Shown here piece by piece: positions 1 to 7,412 of a stretch of DNA of 64,000 nucleotides. Below the pieces are notes generated by a model that ran no database searches, was not told the DNA's origin, and saw nothing but the letters and a program-made list of their open reading frames with translations. The DNA comes from an uncultured Candidatus Melainabacteria bacterium (GTDB lineage Bacteria; Cyanobacteriota; Vampirovibrionia; Gastranaerophilales; Gastranaerophilaceae), in the NCBI GenBank assembly GCA_934718275.1, contig CAKUZD010000007.1, forward strand, positions 57,973 through 121,972. Reading direction: 5' to 3'. How positions within the stretch are numbered: the first letter of the stretch is position 1; the number at the start of each line of letters is the position of its first letter. Made by a program: the position numbers and the translations under genes.

Positions 1-909
1 TTGTTGATTGCCTCTTAGGTCGGCATTTTTACCTCTTGGTAATTTACAAAGTTCAAGCTTAAAGTAATCAATCGCTTGTTTTTGTGATAAATTTCTCGTT
101 GCCATAAGGTAATCTATTATTGAACCTCCTGCACCTCCGTGAGCTCCAAAACATTTGAATGTTTTTGTCTTTGTATAATAGATAAAATCATCGCAATGTC
201 CGCATATAGGACAGTTTTTGTACATAATGTATGTTTTAGTTTTGCGTGTCATTTCTCCGCATTCTTCATTTAGCAAACTTTCAAAGTCAAAATCCGCTTT
301 CAATTTATCTAATTCTGTTGATTTTTCTTTTACAGGAACTATTGTTTTTTCACTAAGTTCCAAGATTTTATCAAACGATACAATTTTATCTAGTATTTTA
401 ACTTTTTTATTTGTCCCAAAGAAAATTCTATCAGCATTGACGCAACTTTTATCTGCTTGCGGAAACAATGCTACAAGCGTAGAAGCAATAAGCAATCTTT
501 TGTTTTCGTCTTTTACTGGTTCATTCAATTCAAACAGAAGTCTGTACTTTGGTTTTTCTTCAGAATTTGAGAAAGTTTTGTAACATAGCATCGGAAGAAT
601 TTCATTATCTTTACATATTTGGATTGCCTCTTTTGGAGTGAGGATTGGTAAGTTTTTCTCGTTGTTGTCAATATCAACACCAAAAATTTGTTGCTCTTTC
701 CAATTTGAAGCTCCCAGTCCTCCTTCAAGAATGCCTAGACTAAAAGATTTGCCTTGCTCTATTTCAGTTGCAAGTTCCTTAGTGGTTAGGTACTGAGCCT
801 GACTATTTTGTGTGCGGGTTTTAATACCACCAATGTCATTACTTTCAGGTTTTTGCGTAAATACTTTACTATCAATTTGTACTAAAAATTTAGTGTCTGG
901 TTTTGTCAT
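1..909 (-). CDS. Primase-like replication protein of a mobile element (N-terminal part, cut by window edge)
   Basis: The frame is open from ATG 909 to the left edge (303 codons, no stop), so the gene continues outside. The first half has an archaeo-eukaryotic-primase-like pattern: an acidic GVDID motif at residues 77-81, KYRLLF at 121-126 and ADRIFFG at 159-165. These are followed by a CHC2-like zinc finger, CPICGHC at 233-239 and FKCFGAHG at 251-258. Such primases start replication of plasmids, phages and integrative elements. The start lies inside the end of the upstream excisionase-like gene (20-nt overlap), suggesting translational coupling. The family call rests on motif reading only; a helicase domain may follow outside the window. 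Confidence 0.7.
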   Translation of the reverse strand, partial: MTKPDTKFLVQIDSKVFTQKPESNDIGGIKTRTQNSQAQYLTTKELATEIEQGKSFSLGILEGGLGASNWKEQQIFGVDIDNNEKNLPILTPKEAIQICKDNEILPMLCYKTFSNSEEKPKYRLLFELNEPVKDENKRLLIASTLVALFPQADKSCVNADRIFFGTNKKVKILDKIVSFDKILELSEKTIVPVKEKSTELDKLKADFDFESLLNEECGEMTRKTKTYIMYKNCPICGHCDDFIYYTKTKTFKCFGAHGGAGGSIIDYLMATRNLSQKQAIDYFKLELCKLPRGKNADLRGNQQ

Positions 910-1147
910 ATTTGTCTCCTTTCAAAATTATATTTTTCGTACTGTTGCTATCTGATACTGTGGTATTATCGCCGTTGTTCAGATAGTTAATTAAGCTGTC
1001 CACGTTCACAAGATACTTGACCCCTGAACAAACATACTTGATTTTGTCTTGTAGAACTAACTGGCGAACATAGTGTTTTGTCAGTCCGATAACTTTAGCC
1101 GTTTGTGCAATGCTTAGCATCTTTGGAATTTGCATTTCTTGTTTCAT
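890..1147 (-). CDS. Excisionase/AlpA-like helix-turn-helix protein
   Basis: 85 residues. Residues 9-55 form a compact winged-helix domain of the helix-turn-helix-17/excisionase type: MLSIAQTAKVIGLTKHYVRQ, then a wing with KYLVNVDSLINYL. Such proteins direct excision or regulate mobile elements. It sits just upstream of, and overlaps, the primase-like gene. It is divergent from the XRE repressor at 1281, the usual layout of a prophage or integrative-element control region. The C-terminal tail is Ser/Asn/Asp-rich and unassigned. Recombination directionality factor and plain transcriptional regulator cannot be told apart from sequence. Confidence 0.7.
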   Translation of the reverse strand: MKQEMQIPKMLSIAQTAKVIGLTKHYVRQLVLQDKIKYVCSGVKYLVNVDSLINYLNNGDNTTVSDSNSTKNIILKGDKYDKTRH

Positions 1148-1280
1148 TGTTTATCCTTTCTTTTTTTTACATATATATCTAAACATTTGCAGTTGACTTT
1201 GTCAGAGTTTTTTGATAGTTTCGTTGACAAAATGCATACTTATTGTAAAAATTTGCAAATTGTAAACTTGGAGATTAATA
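1148..1280. promoter_or_regulatory. Divergent control region with operator-like palindrome
   Basis: This gap separates the leftward xis/primase genes from the rightward repressor. Rightward: TTGACA (1224-1229), a 16-nt spacer and TAAAAA (1246-1251). The palindrome ATTTGCAAAT (1251-1260) overlaps the -10, and a related ATTTGCAGTT lies about 65 nt upstream. These are plausible binding sites for the XRE protein encoded at 1281, which would then repress itself. The repressor start has an upstream TTGGAGA ribosome-binding site. No binding data; inferred from layout. Confidence 0.45.
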
Positions 1281-1949
1281 ATGAATACTTTTGAATGGAA
1301 AGACAAAAAATTTATTGTCGGAGAAAGATTTAAAGAATTACGAGAATCATTAGATAAAATAAATGGAAAATGTACTCAAGAAGAACTCGCAAAAGAACTT
1401 GGTATATGCAAAGCACAAATTTCAAATATAGAAAGCGGTAAAAGAACGCCATCATTAAATGAATTAATAAAATATAGTGATAAATTCAAAGTTCCTATAG
1501 AATATCTTTTAGGTAAAATTGACACTAAAAGTTATAAAAATGTAAATATAGGTTATTATCTTGGTTTAAATGACAAAGCTATTGAATGGCTCAAAAAAGG
1601 AAAACAAAATGATTTTTCTCTTGTAACAGTCCTAAATAATATTTGTGAGATTAATTATGCAACAGAGTTTTTTACTGACTTATTAGAGTATTTTATAAAA
1701 GATAATACTAGTTTTACTAGAAAACCTAAATTATTCGTTGGAGAGATTGATGATAAAGAAAAAACAATAATAGGGGAAATGATTTCTGTTAATACTCTGA
1801 AAGAGTTACCAAAACTAAAATTGTATCAAACATTAGCAACAATGAAAAATATTTTTGATAAAAAAGGATTTGAATGCAAAGATATTTCCAGTTTAACAGA
1901 AAAAAATTTTGAAAATTTTTTTCGTCTTATAGTTGATGATAATGAATAA
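1281..1949 (+). CDS. XRE-family repressor with unknown C-terminal domain
   Basis: 222 residues. Residues 13-75 are a Cro/C1-type HTH: RFKELRESLDKINGKCTQEE, then LGICKAQISNIESGKRTPS and the closing VPIEYLLGK. The remaining ~145 residues are alpha-helical, Lys/Asn-rich and not recognised; there is no LexA-type autoproteolysis Ser/Lys pair. It is transcribed divergently from the excisionase-like gene, so the likely role is repressor of the integrated element. It could also be a host regulator or antitoxin-like. The start ATG follows GGAGA by six bases. Confidence 0.75.
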   Translation: MNTFEWKDKKFIVGERFKELRESLDKINGKCTQEELAKELGICKAQISNIESGKRTPSLNELIKYSDKFKVPIEYLLGKIDTKSYKNVNIGYYLGLNDKAIEWLKKGKQNDFSLVTVLNNICEINYATEFFTDLLEYFIKDNTSFTRKPKLFVGEIDDKEKTIIGEMISVNTLKELPKLKLYQTLATMKNIFDKKGFECKDISSLTEKNFENFFRLIVDDNE

Positions 1950-1956
1950 AGGTTTA

Positions 1957-2295
1957 TCATTTTATCGATTTATAAAACTGATACATTAACTTAATATCAA
2001 CCTTTTCAGTGCTTATGGCTTCAATTAGTTCTTTTTTCAAAATTTCTTTTTCTTCAAGATGTTTGAAATTAAAAAGTTCTGTTGGTTCAACTTCTAGGGC
2101 AGTTATAATTTTGGCAAGAGTATCAGCTGTAACAAATGTTTGACCACATTCAATCTTGCTCAGAGTTCTTTCTGCCACTTCAACCGCTTCAGCTAATTGA
2201 GCTTGTGTCAATTTTTTCCCTGTTCTTAATTCTTTAATTCTCTTGCCTAAAAGCTTTTTTATATCTAGGTTGTTTTCCATTTTTGTCCTCATCAA
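1957..2295 (-). CDS. XRE-family transcriptional regulator
   Basis: 112 residues with one HTH domain at residues 12-75: LLGKRIKELRTGKKLTQAQL, then VAERTLSKIECGQTFV and ALEVEPTELFNF. The C-terminal ~35 residues look helical and may dimerise. It ends eight bases from the convergent end of the first XRE gene. Cytoplasmic DNA-binding regulator; target unknown. Two XRE regulators side by side are typical of a lysogeny-type control region, but this one could serve the divergent UDG gene at 2448. ATG could be 2295 or the third codon at 2289. Confidence 0.75.
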   Translation of the reverse strand: MMRTKMENNLDIKKLLGKRIKELRTGKKLTQAQLAEAVEVAERTLSKIECGQTFVTADTLAKIITALEVEPTELFNFKHLEEKEILKKELIEAISTEKVDIKLMYQFYKSIK

Positions 2296-2447
2296 TATAA
2301 TAATTTATTTATTGTGTTAAGAAAACGAAATGTGAGGCTCTTTTATGCTTGAAATAGTACACGACATGTTGTAAGATGGACTTGTAAGTTCTATTAAAGG
2401 ATAAAACTTCACTTTTCAGGGTGGGGTAAAAATACTAGGAGCAACTA

Positions 2448-3026
2448 ATGGAAGAAAATAAAAAGAATAAGTTAAACAAACTATTTAAAGCAATTGAAGC
2501 CTGCAAAAATTGTTCATTATGCCAAAACAAGATAAAATCAGTTGTTTCAAGAGGTAGTATTAATGCAAAAATTATGTTAATTGGTGAAGCTCCTGGAGAA
2601 TTAGAAAATCAAGTTGGACAACCTTTTGTTGGGAAATCTGGTCAACAATTAAACAAATTGCTCTCTAAAGCAGGTTTTAATCCTGAACAAGATATTTATT
2701 TTTGTAACGTAATTAAATGTAGACCAGTAAAGAACAATAAAGATAGAAAACCTTACAAACAGGAAATAGAAGCTTGTATTAAATTCTTGAATGCTCAAAT
2801 CGAAATTATTGCTCCTAAAATAATAATACTTTGTGGAAATACTGCAAAAAATATTTTTAGAATCAATAAACCTATGAAAACCGTACATGGAACTTGTATC
2901 AATAATGGCAATATCAGATTATTTCCTGTTTATCACCCAAGGGCAAGTATTACAGATGAAGTTAAATTAAATGATTTTAAGAAAATAAAAAACAGTGAGG
3001 TTAATGATGAGAAAGCTACTATTTAG
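2448..3026 (+). CDS. Family-4-type uracil-DNA glycosylase (Fe-S)
   Basis: 192 residues. Family-4 UDGs remove uracil from DNA, starting base-excision repair. Visible: cysteines C19/C22/C25 and C91/C110 that can supply the 4Fe-4S ligands; the uracil-binding signature GEAPGELENQVGQPFVGKSG at 46-65; FCNVIKCRP (85-93); and the late YHPRAS motif in place of the usual HPA/S. Length is normal for the family. A good RBS (AGGAGC) precedes the ATG. It overlaps the next gene by 20 nt. It may be element-borne, as phage-type UDGs occur, or chromosomal. Confidence 0.88.
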   Translation: MEENKKNKLNKLFKAIEACKNCSLCQNKIKSVVSRGSINAKIMLIGEAPGELENQVGQPFVGKSGQQLNKLLSKAGFNPEQDIYFCNVIKCRPVKNNKDRKPYKQEIEACIKFLNAQIEIIAPKIIILCGNTAKNIFRINKPMKTVHGTCINNGNIRLFPVYHPRASITDEVKLNDFKKIKNSEVNDEKATI

Positions 3027-3741
3027 CATTTTTTTGACAGTAAGTTTATGTTTGATAGCACCTTTGTGTTTTGCGATTGATTGGACAGCTCAAGCTCCTG
3101 CGAACTTTCCAAAACAGCATTCTACTCCAAAACGAATGTCCTCAAGTGCTAAAATACAGGCATTTTATGACAAATGGGCTGAATCTATCGGGGAAAATGC
3201 TCAAATAAAAACTCTTGATACAGAATTTACAGGAATTGGTTACAAAGAACCAATAACAAACGATGTATTTCCCAAAATAATTATCCCTAAAAACGCTAAC
3301 AATAATTTTATTTCTTGTAACCTTTATGGTGGAATTCTTAATAAAACAGCTTATGACAAATTAAAAACACCGTTGTTGTATGATTCCGAACATAACATTT
3401 GCGTTGCTGCTATTGCAGTTCGAGACTATTCAAATACTAGTATGCCATATTTTGAAGAACCAGCAGAATTTAGAAGTGTAATAAGCATATCGGGATATTT
3501 CCCAGATATACCTCATGGAAGTATTAAATTAAGAGAAATTGCACTAATTCCAAGCAATACAACTGATGAAAAAAAGATTGACAAATACATAAAAGAAACA
3601 ATGAAATTATATAAAAACTTTTTAAGAGCAGAAGAATTAGGTGTTTCGGTGGACAAAGTACCGTCAAAATTTTCTCAATCATTACAAAAAGGTTTAATTG
3701 ACATACTTGAATGTGCAGGAGGTTTATTATTAAATCCTTAA
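3007..3741 (+). CDS. Secreted protein of unknown function
   Basis: About 244 residues from ATG 3007, chosen because GAGG (2997-3000) lies six bases upstream; ATG 3004 is only three bases from it. The N-terminus is a classic signal peptide (MRKLLFSIFLTVSLCLIAPL, then CFA), followed by an Ala/Pro-rich mature start. The rest has no motif I recognise. It overlaps both the UDG gene before it and the secreted-protein gene after it, so the three are probably co-transcribed. Likely periplasmic or exported. Confidence 0.7.
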   Translation: MRKLLFSIFLTVSLCLIAPLCFAIDWTAQAPANFPKQHSTPKRMSSSAKIQAFYDKWAESIGENAQIKTLDTEFTGIGYKEPITNDVFPKIIIPKNANNNFISCNLYGGILNKTAYDKLKTPLLYDSEHNICVAAIAVRDYSNTSMPYFEEPAEFRSVISISGYFPDIPHGSIKLREIALIPSNTTDEKKIDKYIKETMKLYKNFLRAEELGVSVDKVPSKFSQSLQKGLIDILECAGGLLLNP

Positions 3742-4571
3742 AAACAAATTTCCTAATACTAGGAATTACACTTTTAATAATACAAGGGGTTGTATTTGCA
3801 TATACGAAAGTAAATGTAACATATAAGACTGTTGGTAATACAACGACATATTATGCAAATGGAAAAGTTATTGGAACATACAAAACCAAAATGATGTCTA
3901 ATGGTTTTGTAGAAACAGAAGCTTGTTATGGAGATTTTTGCCATTATGATGTTATGACTTCTCTAATGGCTAAAAATTATATCTACACATTGAAAGACGT
4001 AATAAAAGCTAGTTATGAAAACAAAATATGGTTTGCACAACAAGCTCAACAAGAAAAACAAAAAGAACAAATCAAACAAGCAAATAAATCAATAATAGTC
4101 AAACAAATTGCTATTACTACCCCCAATGGTGAAAAAATATCTTTTCAGGAAGATAAAAATGGTGATGATTATTTAGTTATAAATGGGCAAAGAGTAGAAG
4201 TCATAGGACGGAAATTGGCAACTGATAAAAATATGTATGACTATGACCCATATCCTGAAAATGCTCAACTGGAAAACGTAATTGCCAAAGCAGAACAGGA
4301 AGATGCTTATTTATCAAAGAAACGGAGTTATGAAGAAATTATTTATTCCTCCACTCTGCTTGGTGATTTATTTAAACTTGTCTATAAGTTACGTGTCGAG
4401 TATGGTGTAAGTTATGAAGACGCACAAAAATTAATGACGTTTGGAATAAACAATAAACATTACAAACCAAGTGATTTATTATTGCCTAGTGAAAAACAAG
4501 CTATAAAATATCAAAAGCTTCACAAAGAAACAACAGATAAACTTAAAAATGTAACTTTCCCAAAACTTTAA
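3711..4571 (+). CDS. Secreted/anchored protein of unknown function, start uncertain
   Basis: 286 residues if read from ATG 3711. That ATG has no visible RBS. A perfect AGGAGG lies just inside the frame (3717-3722), with ATT codons at 3726 and 3729. An ATT start at 3729, six bases after the AGGAGG, would give an ideal signal peptide (MKSLKTNFLILGITLLIIQG). The mature part is rich in Tyr/Lys/Gln, with a Lys/Gln coiled stretch around residues 105-130 and no known domain. It overlaps the previous secreted protein by 31 nt; the two look like a pair. Function unknown. Confidence 0.65.
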   Translation: MCRRFIIKSLKTNFLILGITLLIIQGVVFAYTKVNVTYKTVGNTTTYYANGKVIGTYKTKMMSNGFVETEACYGDFCHYDVMTSLMAKNYIYTLKDVIKASYENKIWFAQQAQQEKQKEQIKQANKSIIVKQIAITTPNGEKISFQEDKNGDDYLVINGQRVEVIGRKLATDKNMYDYDPYPENAQLENVIAKAEQEDAYLSKKRSYEEIIYSSTLLGDLFKLVYKLRVEYGVSYEDAQKLMTFGINNKHYKPSDLLLPSEKQAIKYQKLHKETTDKLKNVTFPKL

Positions 4572-4573
4572 TA

Positions 4574-5005
4574 CTATTGTCTAGGAAAAGAAATAGGACG
4601 TTGTCTATACAGATAAAATTTTTCGGTTTCTCTTTCTAAAATCAAAAATTTGTTCAACTTGTTAGAAGAATAAATTAATTTGAATTCCATTTTATCATCT
4701 TCAACCTGCTCAAGTAGTGTCAAAAGATTTTTTACTGATTTTTTGCAGATTGGAATGCTTTGTACAAGTTGAGAGTTTTCGTATTCCCAATAAGGTATTT
4801 CTTCAATATCTGCAACACTCACCTTTTCTAAATCTGCTTTATTTACCAGTTCTGCTCTATCAGCAACTCCATATTTTTGACAAAGTGAATCAATTCTTGG
4901 GTCACAAGTTCGTATTGGCTTAGATAATTTTTTATTAATTCCTGCAAATGTTAGATTATTTTTCAAACCTTGCAAAATAATTAGTTCTTCTTTTGTTAAA
5001 TACAT
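4574..5005 (-). CDS. Putative LuxR-like HTH protein
   Basis: 143 residues. The first ~55 (LTKEELIILQGLKNNLTFAG, then KLSKPIRTCDPRIDSLCQKYGV, RAELV) resemble a degenerate LuxR/GerE helix-turn-helix, normally C-terminal in response regulators but N-terminal here. The rest (Glu/Lys-rich, ending RQRPISFPRQ) is unassigned. Its start overlaps the end of the upstream gene (4996-5793) by 10 nt, indicating one transcript. Function could be a small regulator of the island; the HTH call is tentative. Confidence 0.55.
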   Translation of the reverse strand: MYLTKEELIILQGLKNNLTFAGINKKLSKPIRTCDPRIDSLCQKYGVADRAELVNKADLEKVSVADIEEIPYWEYENSQLVQSIPICKKSVKNLLTLLEQVEDDKMEFKLIYSSNKLNKFLILERETEKFYLYRQRPISFPRQ

Positions 5006-5793
5006 ACTTTGCTCCTATTAATAAGTTCAGCATTGATTTTATCTGCAAATATTTGATAAAAAATCATTTGCCAAGTTTTTTCATCCTCGTTTTTAATCAT
5101 ATCAATATTATAGTAATCAGGAATAGCGTAAGCATGGTTGTCAACAACAATAGTTTTAAAATCTTTTGTTATCTCGAAGTTACTATTTACAAGTCTATAA
5201 TTCTTTGGTGTTTTTATTACTTGAATATCGGAATTATTATTCTGTTTTGATTTTTTGTCTTTTGTTGGAACAATATCAATTTTTAAATTTTTATCAATGA
5301 AATCAATTATAATTTTTACCTGAGGCTTTTTATTTATGTTTTTAAGTTTATGACTTCCATCAGCATTAAATGTTTCATCATTATAAAATGTCAACACAAT
5401 AGACACCTGACGTTTTTCTGCCATTGATTTTATATGTTTTTGAGCAGTTATGTCTTGTTCCGATTCAATAAAAACACAATCAGGTTTTAATTTTTTTATC
5501 TTATTATTTGTTTTGGTCAATGTTTGGAATTTTTCAACATACAACCCCCATTTGCAAATATCATGGATTGCTTGTACAAGTAGTTTGTAATCCTCTTTTG
5601 TAAGATTTTGATTAATATCTATTTCGGCTTGTTTTAATAACAACTTTTGTACCAAATCTTCTTTTGACAAAGATTCCAAAAAACATAAGCAATTTAACCC
5701 TTTTAAACAAGTTTCATGTAATAAATCAATCATTAATTCTCTGTTTTTCAAAATAATAAATTTTTCATTTTCTAAACATTCAAATTCGTTCAT
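4996..5793 (-). CDS. Hypothetical protein of the island
   Basis: 265 residues, unrecognised. No signal peptide or membrane segment. The N-terminal half is Leu/Cys/Glu-rich and helical; the middle (about 115-185) alternates Lys and Ile and looks like a beta-rich domain. It is the first gene of a two-gene leftward unit with the LuxR-like gene. A GGAGA ribosome-binding site precedes the ATG. It is the last gene of the island before tRNA-Ser. Confidence 0.6.
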   Translation of the reverse strand: MNEFECLENEKFIILKNRELMIDLLHETCLKGLNCLCFLESLSKEDLVQKLLLKQAEIDINQNLTKEDYKLLVQAIHDICKWGLYVEKFQTLTKTNNKIKKLKPDCVFIESEQDITAQKHIKSMAEKRQVSIVLTFYNDETFNADGSHKLKNINKKPQVKIIIDFIDKNLKIDIVPTKDKKSKQNNNSDIQVIKTPKNYRLVNSNFEITKDFKTIVVDNHAYAIPDYYNIDMIKNEDEKTWQMIFYQIFADKINAELINRSKVCI

Positions 5794-6116
5794 TCTTATC
5801 TCCTTTTTGCTTTACAAAAGAGATAATAATCTTTTTTGAAAAAACTTGCTCCCAAATTCATCGTTTCGGTATCTATCAGGGAGTTTGAGCCTTGTAAATT
5901 TCTAAAATTTATTAATAATAACGCTTTATCACTAAGATTTTCACTAAAGTTATCTATTACATGTTAGAAGTTCAAATTTTCTAAAATCCAGTAAAATCAA
6001 CATATTTCTTTCCCAGCCCCCAAACAGCCCCCTAATTGGCAAAATTAAGCAAATTTTACGACTGAATAATATGCAAGAAACGCACTAAAAAAGAGCCTTT
6101 TCAGGCTCTTCTTAAA
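5794..6116. other. Island end / intergenic
   Basis: This 320-bp stretch lies between the last island gene and the 3' end of tRNA-Ser. It holds a C-rich run around 6013-6032 and the tRNA terminator, and no open frame I would support. Because the tRNA 3' end faces the island, this is the expected place for one attachment-site arm. The second copy of the tRNA tail would lie beyond the left edge and cannot be seen. Confidence 0.4.
6091..6110 (-). terminator. Rho-independent terminator of tRNA-Ser
   Basis: Stem AAGAGCC (6091-6097) / GGCTCTT (6104-6110). On the minus strand it is followed by a run of Ts, directly after the tRNA 3' end. Confidence 0.8.
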
Positions 6117-6206
6117 TGGAGGAGGAGGTGGGATTCGAACCCACGGTACGCGTGAACGTACGACAGTTTTCAAGACTGCTCCAATCAACCGCTCTGGCAC
6201 TCCTCC
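6117..6206 (-). tRNA. tRNA-Ser(UGA)
   Basis: Full cloverleaf on the minus strand. Acceptor GGAGGAG pairs with CTCCTCC; the anticodon loop CTTGAAA carries TGA; a long variable arm marks it as a class II tRNA; T-stem GTGGG/CCCAC encloses TTCGAAT. CCA is encoded (6117-6119). The discriminator reads U, where bacterial tRNA-Ser usually has G. The 3' end abuts the accessory island, a common integration target. Confidence 0.95.
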
Positions 6207-6365
6207 ATACGATTGTTCGGACGTAATTATATTGTATTAAATAATTTTTCTTTGTCAAGTAGCTTTTTTAACTTGATTTGTTATGGCTTTCGATTTCTTG
6301 TAAAAGTGTAGATGATGATAATATTTTGACGAAAAGACTGAGAGAAATGGATGGTAGAAGGTATT

Positions 6366-7331
6366 TCAATCATTAAACTTTTTGTTATAGATATTTATAA
6401 CTAACGGATAAATTGTGGTTATAAAAAGACTTATTACAAAGCAGCTTAAGAATCTTCCTACAGCAACCGGCATGAATGTTAAGAATAAAGAAGTTAGGTG
6501 CTCTTGAATAAAATATAGAATAGCTGCTCCTATTAAATAAATTATTGTCTTGCTCCAAATAGAACCTTTTGGATGTTCAAAATTTATAAATCTTCGCTCT
6601 AATAACCAGCCCAAAAATGCTCCAATTGCAAAGCCGGTTTTTGGGAAAGATTCATAACGCATTTTTTCAGGTTCTACCAAAATTGTGCCATTTAAATAGT
6701 CTATTGGATAGTGTTTTAGTTCAGTATAAACAATTAACAAAATACTAAGTATTAGGATTATGCCAAATACTAATATGTCTCGATTTTTACCATTTTCAAT
6801 CCATTTCAATATCTTGGTTGTTAAAAACAAAAGAACACTTCCGACAACTAATGAAACAATAACATCTTGGGGAGTATGTACACCAAGATAATTTCTTGAA
6901 AAACCTACAAGCAAAACAATTACAATAAGTGAATATCTTGCAATTTTATTTGTCCAAAATTTTGTGGCAAGAGCTCCAAACGTTCCTGTCGCAATAGCTG
7001 TATGACCACTTGGAAAAGAGTAGCCTGTTGCATGTTTCATAGCTTGTTGCAACGGATGAATTCTATTATCTAAAATCCAAGGACGATATATGCAAGCTGT
7101 AATTTTTAAAAATTGGTTAACTAAAATTGCGCCAAAAAAATTCCAAATCAAATAAATTCCGTATTTTTTATTTATCATCCAATAAAACAGAGCAATAAAA
7201 AGCATTGCAAAACAGTATTCGCCTAACAACGTAATATGGTAGAAAAACCAATCAAATATCCCGTGAGTGGCTTCTCTAAAGTTCTGCAATATTAATAAAT
7301 ATTCTATTTGTGCTTTCAAAAAATTTTCCAT
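6366..7331 (-). CDS. Membrane PAP2-family phosphatase
   Basis: 321 residues, about nine hydrophobic segments. The PAP2 catalytic motifs are intact: K-x6-RP (KITACIYRPW, ~90-99), PSGH (~127-130) and SRNYLGVHTPQDV with the catalytic His (~165-177). These enzymes dephosphorylate lipid pyrophosphates or phosphatidates at the membrane, for example in undecaprenyl-phosphate recycling. The C-terminal third adds membrane segments beyond the minimal domain. The start codon lies exactly six bases after TAAAAT, consistent with a leaderless message. It stands alone between tRNA-Ser and the divergent zeta-like gene. Confidence 0.85.
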   Translation of the reverse strand: MENFLKAQIEYLLILQNFREATHGIFDWFFYHITLLGEYCFAMLFIALFYWMINKKYGIYLIWNFFGAILVNQFLKITACIYRPWILDNRIHPLQQAMKHATGYSFPSGHTAIATGTFGALATKFWTNKIARYSLIVIVLLVGFSRNYLGVHTPQDVIVSLVVGSVLLFLTTKILKWIENGKNRDILVFGIILILSILLIVYTELKHYPIDYLNGTILVEPEKMRYESFPKTGFAIGAFLGWLLERRFINFEHPKGSIWSKTIIYLIGAAILYFIQEHLTSLFLTFMPVAVGRFLSCFVISLFITTIYPLVINIYNKKFND

Positions 7332-7412
7332 AAAATTATTTTATTAAGAAAATAGAGGAAGGCAATTTTGTAAAGAGTAGCAAAAAGTTTTATTTTGCGT
7401 TTTAGTATAATT

